Positions 49,286 to 60,760 of a DNA stretch of 64,000 bases are shown here, piece after piece (position 1 is the stretch's first letter; every line of letters starts with the position of its first letter). Made by a program: the position numbers and the translations under genes. The notes under the pieces were generated by a model. That model did not search any database. It was not told the DNA's origin and saw only the letters and a program-made list of their open reading frames with translations. This stretch comes from Centroberyx gerrardi (Eukaryota; Chordata; Actinopteri; Beryciformes; Berycidae): the NCBI RefSeq assembly GCF_048128805.1, contig NC_136004.1, forward strand, positions 16,067,812 to 16,131,811, in the 5' to 3' direction.

Positions 49286-49948
49286 GATTACAGGCTCAGA
49301 AACGACAAATTATACACACACAGATGCCTGCACCCTATGGCACTGCACACTTTGTACTGTACTGCACTGTAGAGTGCTGCGTTGTACTGTACACTACACA
49401 CACACACACACACACACACTCACACACTCACACTCACACTCACAAGCACTCAGAGCCCAGTCACATGTACCCAGTGACTATGCCAGGGCCTGAGTCACAC
49501 CGAATCTTGTCACTAACTCACCAAATGTTCCAATGGTCTATGGTCAACCTGTTCAATTATTTTTCCACACTACATTCACCATGGTGAAGGACATTGTTAG
49601 TGTTTATTTCTACTGTATGTAACTGTGTTTTTATGTCTATAATCAGACTGTAATGATGCCATGCTTACTTTGAGTTTAAGAAATCAATCGTACTGTTACA
49701 TAACTCTACACTGGCCCTTCGTGGCCACATTAACATTCACAAACACAAGCACACACATTTCACACCAACATACTGCACTGACAGTTATTTGTGAAACTGA
49801 ATGCCTCATACAAAAAGCTGTAGCTCTGCGAGGTGTGTGATCTTTTTCCACTCGCCCCAAAGCACAGCTCAAGAATGAGAAACTGTAATATATTTAATGG
49901 ATATGGTATGTGATTTGGTGTCACATAAGAGATTGAAAAAGAAAAGGA

Positions 49949-50020
49949 AGGTCCCACCGAGATTTGAACTCGGATCGCTGGATTCAGAGTCCAGAGTGCT
50001 AACCATTACACCATGGAACC
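49949..50020 (-). tRNA. tRNA-Gln (anticodon CUG), copy 3
   Basis: Again identical over 72 nt to copies 1 and 2, with T-run terminators (plus-strand AAAAA at 49936-49940 and AAAA at 49942-49945). It lies 660 bp after the jmy stop, antisense to jmy. Flanking sequence is unlike the other two copies. Confidence 0.97.
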
Positions 50021-50241
50021 ACATGTCTACTAAAGAAAACAGGGTGACACTTCTAGCTCTCTTGTCTATTTCTAGCCAACCAGTACGCTATGACTCTGAG
50101 CCACACTATGCTGCATAGCTGGTTTCCTCCTGTCACATGTGTGGGTGTGGCAGTGTGAGAGAGTGTAAGGACCACCGCTTTTCTAATCTGACACTGCACA
50201 CAAACGATAAATCCTTTAGTGTATGTGACACCAGATTCCTG

Positions 50242-50278
50242 CCCCCCCCCCCCCCAACCCCCCCCCCCCCCCCCCCCC
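50242..50278 (+). repeat. Poly(C) tract
   Basis: Two C runs of about 14 and 21, split by AA, followed by C-rich sequence to about 50330. The complementary strand could form a G-quadruplex. Length is likely to be unreliable in sequencing. Confidence 0.9.
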
Positions 50279-51629
50279 GCTCGTCCTCTCCCTCAACCCC
50301 CCTCGTCGCTGCCTCCCACCCCACCCCCAACTCTCTGACTCTAACTGGACGAGGGAATATGTATTGGCCCATCTGCCTGATAGCAGCATATGGCCGGGCT
50401 GGTGGGAGACATGGACTGTCACAGTGGGTTTATCTTTCGGATCTCTGAACTGAAGCTGGAGAAGGAGAGGGTCATCTGCAGAGCTACAGATGGTTTGTTA
50501 GGAGTTTGTGCCGACACTCTGCAGAGTGTGGGCAGACTGGGCTGGTGATTCCCGAAGTTAGTATGTGGAATAGTCATGGCAGAGCTATGGAACCACGCTT
50601 GTTTGAATGATGGATGGTATGTGGGAGGCGAGATTCTCTCGGCCCTGTAGGGATTCACTGTGGGCTGCAGAGTAGGAGGCCCTGATTGATGCAGTTCCTC
50701 CTGCCTTCTTATTCACGTTCTCCGCTCTCTCCTCTCTTCTGCTGCCTCTTTTCTAATTTCTTTTCTTTCTCTCCACTCAGTGGGCAGAAGCACACACAGG
50801 AGGAGGTCTGTTACTCAGTGCTGGGAGTGAAAACTCACACACACAGGCACGCACACACTAACACACACACACACACACACACACACATTTTCATTTCACA
50901 ATGAGTCCACAGTCTCCACTTCCAAATCATTTTTTTCCAATGTGGTTTTAGCACTTTCATGATGCATAATACTCACAAAGTTTCAAATCACATTATCTGT
51001 ACAAACCTTTTTTTTTTTTTTTTTTATCACTGGTGAAGCATTGTATCTGTGATAATAGGCAAGTAAGTTAAAGGGCACTGTACAATATTTAGAATTGGAC
51101 CTAATGAATTGTGATGGAATCCTTTTACACAGGACATTATGGGACAGTAACAGTGGGATGCTTGGCAGCACAGGAATTCGCACAAATATACATGAGGCAA
51201 AAAGATGTGGATTCAAAAACTGAGCTTTGAGTTTGGAATAGCCACAGCATGCACCGTCTTAAACAGCTTAGATACAAAGATTTCTGCTTTTTATCCACTT
51301 GTGTATTTGTTCAGAACCTGTTGCAAAAGGATGTCCATTCACTGATTTATCATGAAGTAGAAAGAACAGGCATGAAAATATATGGCACACTGTACAGCTT
51401 GAACATAGCTCAATGCTAAAGAGAGTTTTTTATTATCATCTTCCTGGCAGAGCAAATCTGAGGCACTTTTACATGTTCTGGACTTGAACCCGACATTGTG
51501 TCTCTCAGCCACTGTCACTGTCAGCACAATGATCTTCCATGGTACCATGCCATGTAGCACAGGACAGAGACCCAACCCCGACTGACTCTAACTTGAACCA
51601 AACCCAGACCTTACCTGACTTCATGTCAC

Positions 51630-51745
51630 CATAACTGACCAGAGCGGAGTTTCCCCAAAACATCTTAGTGCTAAGGTCTTCTTTGCTCCATTGAACAATG
51701 ACCAAAGATGTTCTCAGTAGTAAGACACTTTTGGGCTCAGAACAA
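51630..51745. repeat. Imperfect foldback sequence
   Basis: The left arm (CCCAAAACATCTTAG...) and right arm (...GACACTTTTGGG) are partly complementary, meeting at TTGAACAA. It looks like an old palindromic element. Identity of the arms is modest. Confidence 0.35.
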
Positions 51746-52208
51746 CGCGACACCTTTACCATGAACCACCCATGACCTGACTGACCTTAGCAGCACACTG
51801 TCATGTGTTTTACATTGACCCTCGTCTATAAAATTACCTGAATGCAGCTTGTTTGTCAGCTAACTGTATTTTGCATTACATCTCTTCGCTTCATTTGTAT
51901 CCTCTTTTTCCAAAGCATTTCCAGCCAAAACGTTTTGTGATGTGTTTGCTTCTGAGCGTTTCCCATGTCGACCTGTTCGCCACACAGGCTGACTATATGA
52001 CCCTCTGTCTGAATAAGCCAGTCAGTCACTAGAAAAGTGCAATATCACATAGAGAAACAACGCAAAAAGGATGAAACTTAATGGGTAATGAATTCAGCTT
52101 GATTGCCTAAAACAATGGACTTATTAAACATTGCAATTGTTTTTACACAGTAGTGTATAGACATACTATTCCGAGAATACCTTTTTGCCTTTACCCTTAC
52201 CATTTTCA

Positions 52209-52253
52209 TTTATTCATTTTTTATTTACAACGTTGCCCCTGCAGTTGAATAAA
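52209..52253. terminator. Opposed poly(A) signals of jmy and homer1
   Basis: Minus-strand AATAAA motifs (plus-strand TTTATT at 52209-52214 and 52220-52225) and plus-strand AATAAA (52248-52253) lie within 45 bp. This is a plausible shared 3' boundary for the two convergent genes. Use of these signals is inferred. Confidence 0.45.
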
Positions 52254-52255
52254 AC

Positions 52256-54931
52256 CTTGTGAACCAAATTCTGAGATTGTCTGTTTCATTGAAGGACAGG
52301 AGTTGAGTCAATAATGTGTTGAAAATCAGAAAAAAATGCAATTTGCACACACTGAATTCTGCGGTCACTGTATTTGAATATAAAACATAGCATTTATCAG
52401 TTCACAGAGGAGTGTTCTTAGCCTGGTAGGGCCATCTCTGTTTAGATTTTTAACAAAGAATTCAGTTTGGCTGAAGCACCAACAGATGTGTCTCCTGATC
52501 GTTTTCACCAGCATTTGGTAAATCCTTTCACCTGCAAACACACAAGTCTCACCAATCTACAAACATCATATGCCTGAGGTACCTCTTTAATATCATGAGT
52601 TCAAAATTACTTTAAATAGTCAAAAATATTGCCAGTCTTCTCATACCTCTAAATACAATAATAATACCTACATTAAATACCATAAGTTACAAAACAGGAG
52701 AATGAAAAGCTTCTTATCCACTACTGTACAAAGGCATTCATTAACAATAGCATTAATATTAAGGTATTCCATCTCTGCCATTCTGCTGTCTTTGAGTTAA
52801 ACCAGAGAGAAAAAAAACAAATCGGGTAACACTTCTCTGTACAAGGATCTTATTCCAATGTATTAACCTGTGCATTTAACTACGGAAAAATACTTTAAGT
52901 ACATAATCATGCTGTGCTAGTACTTAATGGAAATCTCTTGATATAATATATAGTTACAAGAGCGTAATACAAGATGTAAATGCAGTGGTCAATCGTGATG
53001 TTAGGAAAAAAGTTGCAGCACCTGATGTAAGGATACAAGTTTTTAAAAATTAAAATTCAATGACCTTGATTTTAAAGACAGAGCTCTGAGGATGCAGCCA
53101 TGAATAATTTACTGTACCGGTACTGGAACTCTTTTATAAGTACATATTTCAGTACACAACTTTTTACACTTTGTGTTGTTACACCCTTGTAAGTACAACA
53201 TATATTAAGGAGGTTCACTGATTACTTGTAGAGTATTATTGTATACTTTACAATAAGTATACAATACCTTTCCATGGGTTAATACACAAGTTAACACACA
53301 AGAATAAGCCATTGTGGAGTGTTACTGCATTTAATTTATCCATCTATTCATTTACAATGCCGTCTTGAGTAGAAAGTTAATCTTATACAGTTCTATAATT
53401 GTATCATCATTATTATAATTATAACCTATTTTGTGTAAAAAAAAGAGTAGAAACTGAGTACAGTTCTGTCTTCACCCGTGAAGAGTGAAAATCTGTGGCC
53501 AGTTCCACTGAGTGTGGAGATTCACTAACTCTTAGATGACACTCTAAGCCCTTCACTGCACTACTTTGACCAGACAGGGCTGCCACACAGGTTCGCGGTC
53601 AACAGCAGTACACTTTCTGTTGGACAGGGGATCAGCTGAGTTGCATTTGACCTATCTGTATGAGTCCGCTGAGTAGAGTACCTGATAGTTAGACAGAGGC
53701 GTCGTCCAGAACCTGTCTGGTATTGCTCAGTGTGCGTGTGTGTGTAGGCCGCCGCGTCCGAAAACAGGGTCTTTCTGTCACAGCACAAACACACACATAT
53801 TATGTACAAACATGTGTCCGCTTTAGGCGCGCTTTCGAAGGGCGCACGTTACGTCTGAAAGGTCGGGCCTGGTTCAGTAACACACACCACACTGAGTTTG
53901 GCAGGAAGACAGGTCAGTTGTCGGTGATGGTGGAAGCAGTTTGGATACAGGAATTCTCATGTCTAACCTAAACGCCTACGCCCTCTAAATTTTTGGGTGG
54001 CATGAACAATGCCTCTGGAAGATTCAATACTCATCTATCATATAGGGTTTTAAATAGATTGTGGATATACAGTAGTCAGTGACGTCCACTTGAGAAGTAA
54101 TCAATTTATTGTAAACCGAACTCCATTTCCCAGCAGCCCCGTGTGTCCGGGCTGGGGTGTAGCAGTGATGTCACTCCAGGCCAATAGGTGTCACTGACTG
54201 GTTGGTTGAGAGCCATTCTTTAATTCTTTGTTTCCGATGACACTCTGCTGGCAGCCCAAGCGCATACATGGGACTCTGTTTCCACGGAGTCTATATTCAG
54301 CATTTCACTGTACAGTAAGTCACTTTGGATCAAAGCATCTGCTAGTTAGAGGACAGTATTTTGGGGGGATTTGGCAGCTTTGGCGCAGTTCTCTGAGTCT
54401 TAACAGCAATTATTTCCGTATGACTTTCGACATCCCCTTGGGGGGCAGTTTGGAGAGGAAGGAGAGGGGCGTGTGACTGTGCCAGTCTGCTCGCAGTGAC
54501 GCAGCTCTCCCTGTCAAACAGCAGGTGGCACTGAGGCACAGTTCTCAAGTTAAGTGGGCGGGCGGGTGGGGTGGGGGGGCAGTCGCAGTGTGAAATCACA
54601 ATCCAACCCCCAACAAACACAGGCAGGCATCTCTAGTATTGGAAAGATCAATGAGGCCAAGGTTACACCCGCACCAGCCTATCAACAGGCAAGATGAGGT
54701 AATCCCTGCGCTGCCTGGGGAGGGTGGGAGCTGGATGCCTGCGAGTCAGCATGTAGGGTTAGCTGCCCTCGTTGAGCAGGACCAGTATCGGGGGCAGTGT
54801 GCTGTATCTCAGTATCTGTGTTGGGGGTGTGGGAGTAGGATGGGGCAGGGAGGGGAGGGGAGGGGAGGGGAGGGCGGCGGGTGGGCAGATTATCATATGG
54901 CTCCGTCTGTGAGGTTGCGGCAGCTCGGTCT
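52256..54931 (-). other. homer1: homer1 3'UTR/downstream region
   Basis: No exon is recognised on either strand. The stretch is AT-rich from 52.5 to 53.5 kb and G-rich near 54540-54900, including G-runs at 54553-54580 and (GGGGA)n at 54847-54873. The 3'UTR of the long homer1 transcripts would start here and may reach the signals at 52.2 kb. Confidence 0.5.
54840..54896 (+). repeat. G-rich repeat with G-quadruplex potential
   Basis: GGGGA units followed by GGGCGGCGGGTGGG. The + strand has more than four runs of three or more G. It is just past the homer1 stop, so the homer1 transcript would carry the C-rich complement. Confidence 0.7.
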
Positions 54932-55882
54932 CTAGCTGGCCTCCTCTATGAGCCGGGCCAGCGTGTCTCTCAGCTCCGTCAGCTCAAAGATCTTCCCGTC
55001 CAGCAGCTCCAGCAGCGTCCGCAGGCTCTTCCTGAAGTTCTCCTGCTCCTCCTGGTTCTCCTCCAGCCGCTGCTCGGCCCCCGACAGCTGCTCCTCCAGC
55101 ACCCGGCCGCGCAGCTCCGTCTCCTGGAGGAAGAGCGACAGTGTTGTTTGTATTTTCAATGTCATTAGGAGGGAAATAATAAATTGGGGGAGGGGAAACA
55201 CTCAATGGCAATCTCTCTGTTCCTCTACACTGTTTCTCAACTCGCCTCAAGTTTCTGGGTTAGGGTGTCTTTCTGCTCCATCAGGTCATTCATGTTTTCC
55301 AATTCTTCTTTCATTTTTTCCATTTCCTGGAGGATATAAAAACAGATTAAAAGGTGGAAATCATATAACCATAAGCAGAATGTGAATGGGTGCTGTGAGT
55401 GCCTGGCACCCATAGCCAACAATCTAGAGAATCCCTTGGAATTAAATTACTCATAACATAAATACACATATTATGAACAATCATCGACTAATTCACTCTT
55501 GATGAAATGAATTTGTAGGGTTGGTGCAATATGGCAGATTTGATATGTGATAGTGATGCACTTACATTAATTACATAATGTGAAATGGTTAATAAACACA
55601 CCAAATTTCATCTAAATGCTCATGTTGTTGTTTTGACAGCTCACTGGGAATCAGTGCTGCATTTTCTGTAGCATAACAGTTGTGAATTGTAACTGTAATT
55701 TGAGTATGATGAGTCATTTTTGCCGTTTTTAGACCTATAACATGTTTGGTAGACAGAGATCACAATTATAACTTGCACCCATATACATGAAAGGCAAGCT
55801 CAGCCCCTTTATATAAAATTAATAAAGGGTGTTATTATATGAATGTGGACAATTATATTTCAAGGCAAGGCCCTCCCCTAAG

Positions 55883-55934
<52 letters not shown>

Positions 55935-56353
55935 ACACACACACACCTCCTCTTTGTCCCTTAGTGTATTCTCCAGTTCCTCTATGGTTTGGTTGAGCTC
56001 GGTCTTCTGGGATTTGATCACCGGGGTTTGGTTGCTCTGGCACTCGAGCTCCGTCACCTGCAGGCACATGATGGACAAGATGGAAACATATGAACTTGAT
56101 CTCACCCTTTCATTTGTTCCCAGATTACTTCTTGCTTACCTGGACTCTCCCTCGTCCCAGCACTCATTTCTCCTCTGTCTTTTTTTCCTTTCCCCCATCC
56201 ATACACCTTCACTCCTCCCTTACTGCCTTCCTTCCTCCGCTCCAAACTATCTCTCCTTTTCAATTTGATTTGATTTATTTGCTAAAAACGTATTTTATAA
56301 AATGTTGAACTAACAGCATTGTGCAAGATAGATAGATAGATAGATAGATAGAC

Positions 56354-56405
<52 letters not shown>

Positions 56406-59400
56406 CCCTGTGCCTCCCTCCCTCCCTCCCTCACCCGTTTGTGTAGTCTCTCGGCCTCCTCCTGGTAGGCAGCCAGTTGTTGTTTCCACTGTTTGACGTT
56501 GGCTGTGGACTCCAGCAGAGCTGCTGTTAGCTTGGCATTGTTCCCCTTTAGTGCCTCCAGCTCTGCCTCCCAGTGTTTCGTCATGGTGGGGCTGCAGGAC
56601 GCAGGGACGTACATACTGTTAGTTTACCACAACAGTATCCACAAGAGATGAGAGAAACTAACATTTCCATGGTTATGGATGCACACGATGTATCTGACAA
56701 TGGAAAAATCTGCAATGCAAAGTTGGGGCTCTGATGGTTTATGAACAGTCCGCACACTGCAAGGCTCCGTTAAATTCTTTTAATGCACCAGAGAAGCAAT
56801 GTTTCGAGCGCAGTGGCTCTTCATCAGACATAAAGATGGTTTATGTTTTACAGGAAAGTAGAACACAGTCTGTGCTTCTGACCTCAAGCTCCTAAATGAA
56901 ACCCCTGGCCTGACCACACAGTATCAGAATCATCCATCCATCCACCCATCGGCCCGTCTCTGTCCCAGTGTGGGAGGCTGACAGGGCTGCAGCGGGCACT
57001 CAGGCCAAAGGGTTGTAATCTGAGATTATATCCTCAGACTGGCTGGAGCCTAATCTGGTCCAGCTACTCACAGAGGAAAGACGAGATGAGAGACGAGGGA
57101 GACGGGCGAGTGAGAGCGATTGGATTTTGCGGTAGAGAGGCGTGGGTGAGAGGAAAAGAGGGGACAGCAGTGGGAGAAATATTTGCATACAGGCAGTGTA
57201 GGGGATAGTGCAAAGTTGGAAGCATAATATTAGATATGGATAACCTTTTGGACTCAAACATTCGGAGGGGAAAGTACTCAGAGATGCTTCTGGTGTGCAT
57301 CCCGCCACTCAGATGTGAACACTGCAGGCTTTCAGTTGAGATTTACATAATGCCCACTCGCCCTGTCTCTCACACAATAGCTGCACAGCTGATTTGGAGG
57401 GGGAAATGCATGAGAGACCTAAACGTTGTCGAGTACCGACATCGAGTCAAGTACCTTTGAAAAGGAGCTCCTACTCCCACATACTTTGCAGTAATTCCTC
57501 ACAGCAATAGAAGCACATACACACAGATAAATATATATATAAACACACAGAAAGAAGCTTAGCTCGCTCAGAGTGGTGAGGGTCTTTGTATGACCCATAA
57601 CAATGTTGTTTTCGGTTTTGTTCCACCCCCTCACTGAAACACAAAAACACACACACACATATACACACTCACTCACTCACACAGCAGTACTCCACTATGC
57701 CATAACACCCACTCTGTAAAGCATAAAAGAGAGAAAGCCCAGATCTAATTCACTCAGTACTCCCACGGCGCCTTCAGCTCTTACACAACAGCCACCCCCT
57801 CTGAGAGTGCAAGTGTGTCTGCATGCGTGACGCATAGGAGGGAGACGACACTTCATCCTACACATGCACACACTAACTGACACACAACCACAACCACAAC
57901 CACAACCACACACACGCAGAGATGCTGTCACCAAGGCACGCAGCCCCGCCAATGTATAAACCACACAGAGCAGCCACAGAGACCAGGAGAGCAGGCGAGA
58001 CGTCAAGATGCGAAGATGGAGAGAGACGCGCAAGGCAAAGGAGAGCGATGGAGTGAGAAGCAGAGGAGAGAAAAGAGTGAGAGATGTTTGACGTTGGGTT
58101 TCATCGACACTAAATGAGCCTGGCCGAGAGGTTTCAGAGCGCAGCTGAGCTCAAGTCTGCAGAGGACAGAAGAGCTGAAAATCTCCGACACACATGGAGG
58201 GAAGGGTGAGTTAGCTGCTGCTTTATCACTGAACTATTGATACAGATCAATGTGATTATTTACACATTCTGAATTTGTGTGTTATGGAGCCATGGATTAC
58301 ACACATTTTGATATTTCTTTGTTGGTGACTGCTATATAATTTTGTTATAATTCCACCTATGAAAATGCAGGAACCAACTGTGTGGTCAAATAGCTATTAT
58401 TTCACTTGTGACACTGTTATTTTCTTTATTTACACTTTGTCATTTTCTTTGTTTGCACTTTATTTTGGAATGAAATTAATTTGTAATTTTTCCATTGTAA
58501 TTTTTTGCTTCATGTATGTGAGAATCACAAATTCTAAAATTGTGTATCTGGTGCAGTTAACTAGATTAATGTTACTGAGTTTATTTTTCTCTGTCTCTCT
58601 CATCTATCTGAACCATCGCCAGCCCACAGAACAAGAATGAGTAATGAGAGAAAGTACGGGACCAGGCTTTGTGGGGTGTGGAGTTTCAAGGAACAAGATT
58701 TTCTATTTTTTTTTGCTTAAATTCTGAATGTTATTTGTGGTTTGAAGAAAAATCTGTATACACAATGCACTGTACATGCCAATAGATTGTAACTCCTGAA
58801 TAAAAAAGCAACATTACTCTTTGTGTTTTACTACTTTCCAATACCGAGCTTAATTCCCTTTCCAGAGTCAATAAACTACCAAACACAAAAGCTAAACTTG
58901 TGAGGCGCTGAGGGTTTTGTGTCCTGCCCGCTGTGTGTTGACGGAGAGACTCTGGCAGGTAAGTTCTTCCTCCTCACAGAACCTCTCCACAAGCGGGGAG
59001 CCAAAGCAGTTGCCATGGCAGCACCAGAGGAGCGGAGGAGCTTGTGGCACCCTGACGTATGACATCGGCACCGTCTCCGCTCGCACAAGCCTACTGCAAA
59101 CCCACCCAAAGGTGCCTGCATCCTCTACTATGCGACACCATTCACTTATGCCTACTGGAGGACACCTACACCCTTCATTACACAAAACCGTTCACCTAAG
59201 CCCAAGGCGGTCCCACCGAGAGATGTCGACATCTTCCAATATATAGACAATCATTCACACAAGCCATCTGCAGACCCACTGAAAGACGCCTACGGCCTCC
59301 AATATGTAAAGCCTCGTGACATCAGCACAACACATCAGCTGTCTCTCATCCCCCTCTCTCTCTCTTCCTCTGCCCTCTGCACCCACACACACTTGCCTAC

Positions 59401-59848
59401 ACAGCCCTGCTGAGTAGGAGTATGCGGTATCTACAGTATGTTATGGAGATAAATCAGCATCTAATTCCAGACATGGAAAAACAACAAACTGAGACCAACA
59501 CCGAGGTCCAGTAAACAAGTGCAAAAGAACACCTGTGTGTGTGCAGGTGTGTGTGTGTGCATGTCTTTGTACTTCACACAAAAGTATAGAACTAAACACA
59601 TTCAAAATACACTGCATCCATTTTTATTTTATTCTTTTTGATTTGAGGGTTTTTCAAATAAACCGTAGGCTACACCGTTACACAACATCTCAGAATCTAT
59701 TTCTGATGCTACAGCGATCAGTTCACTTGCTGCACTCTGAGGCACACGGGGGGCCGGGGCTGACGGAGCTAGTGTGAAAGGTGTGGGTGTGATGCTCTAA
59801 CTGGCACAGCCCAGACATCAAATTAAATAAAGTCACATGAAGCCTGAA

Positions 59849-59884
<36 letters not shown>

Positions 59885-60592
59885 CAGGGAGAGAAAGGGA
59901 GGGAGAGAAAGAGAGAAAGAGAGAAAAAGAGAAGAGGAGAGAGGGTTGTGTAGGAGAATACATGGGTAGTCTACGTCCTTTGCGTCTGCACCCTTTGCGT
60001 ATGCCTTTGAGAAATGTGAGACTGAGGTGCGCTTGTAGCGGCCACGTGTTTGCCAGCGAGAGTCGACCCCTTCTCCCACGCATGCAGCATTAATAGACAC
60101 ATCAGCAGCAGCGAGGCTGCAGCAGGCAGTGGGTGTCCTCGCTACATCCAGCTCTCACTGCAAAGATCTGTTGAGCCTTCAAAGAGTTCATGATGTGGCG
60201 GTGGGGATTTCTAAGCATTTGCACTTGAGCTTATCACGGCTTTATAGACTTTAGCATGTTAATAAAAAGGTTTCTGTTGAAGTGTCAAAAAAGATGTTAC
60301 TGCTCTCAGAACACCAGTAGTTAAGCAAAAAAAAAAAGAATGATAATACATTAAGGAATTGATTGATACCTTTAATTAATAAGAATCGCAGGCAGAGTAA
60401 TCATTATATGAGCGGCACAAGGTTACAGAGATTATGCAAGTTAAAAGAGCCTGTTGTTTACAATAAACTACAGGTTACAGTAGAAAACAGGAACATTTCC
60501 TCATCTCAGAAAAAAATAGTTCAATCACTCTGTCAAAGTCTGTAACTCAAATGACTGTCCGTGCATTCCTATTTCATTTTATTATTGTATAT

Positions 60593-60636
<44 letters not shown>

Positions 60637-60729
60637 CTGCAGTTGGTGCATGTTTAGGTGTCAGTGACTCATGCACAGCCTCTTTATACATTGCACCTCC
60701 ATCTCTCTCTGCCCAGTTCTCATTCTCAT

Positions 60730-60760
<31 letters not shown>

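Larger units (their letters stand above)
49286..52255 (+). other. jmy: jmy 3' region with possible distal poly(A) signal
   Basis: No coding exon follows the jmy stop. AATAAA at 52248-52253 is the clearest plus-strand signal and would give a 3'UTR of almost 3 kb. The antisense tRNA-Gln at 49949 lies inside it. A nearer cleavage site cannot be excluded. Confidence 0.4.

Noticed and set aside
50242-50330. Poly(C) region as a possible promoter CpG island
   Set aside because: It is almost pure C with few CpG dinucleotides and no adjoining first exon.
51470-51500. A TTGAACCCGACATT box resembling a tRNA T-arm
   Set aside because: No paired acceptor, anticodon or D-arm could be found around it.
59213-59228. 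A 13-base match to the 3' end of tRNA-Gln, suggesting another tRNA relic
   Set aside because: It sits inside a 60-bp minisatellite whose other units show the same stretch as a variant of the repeat, and no other tRNA part follows.
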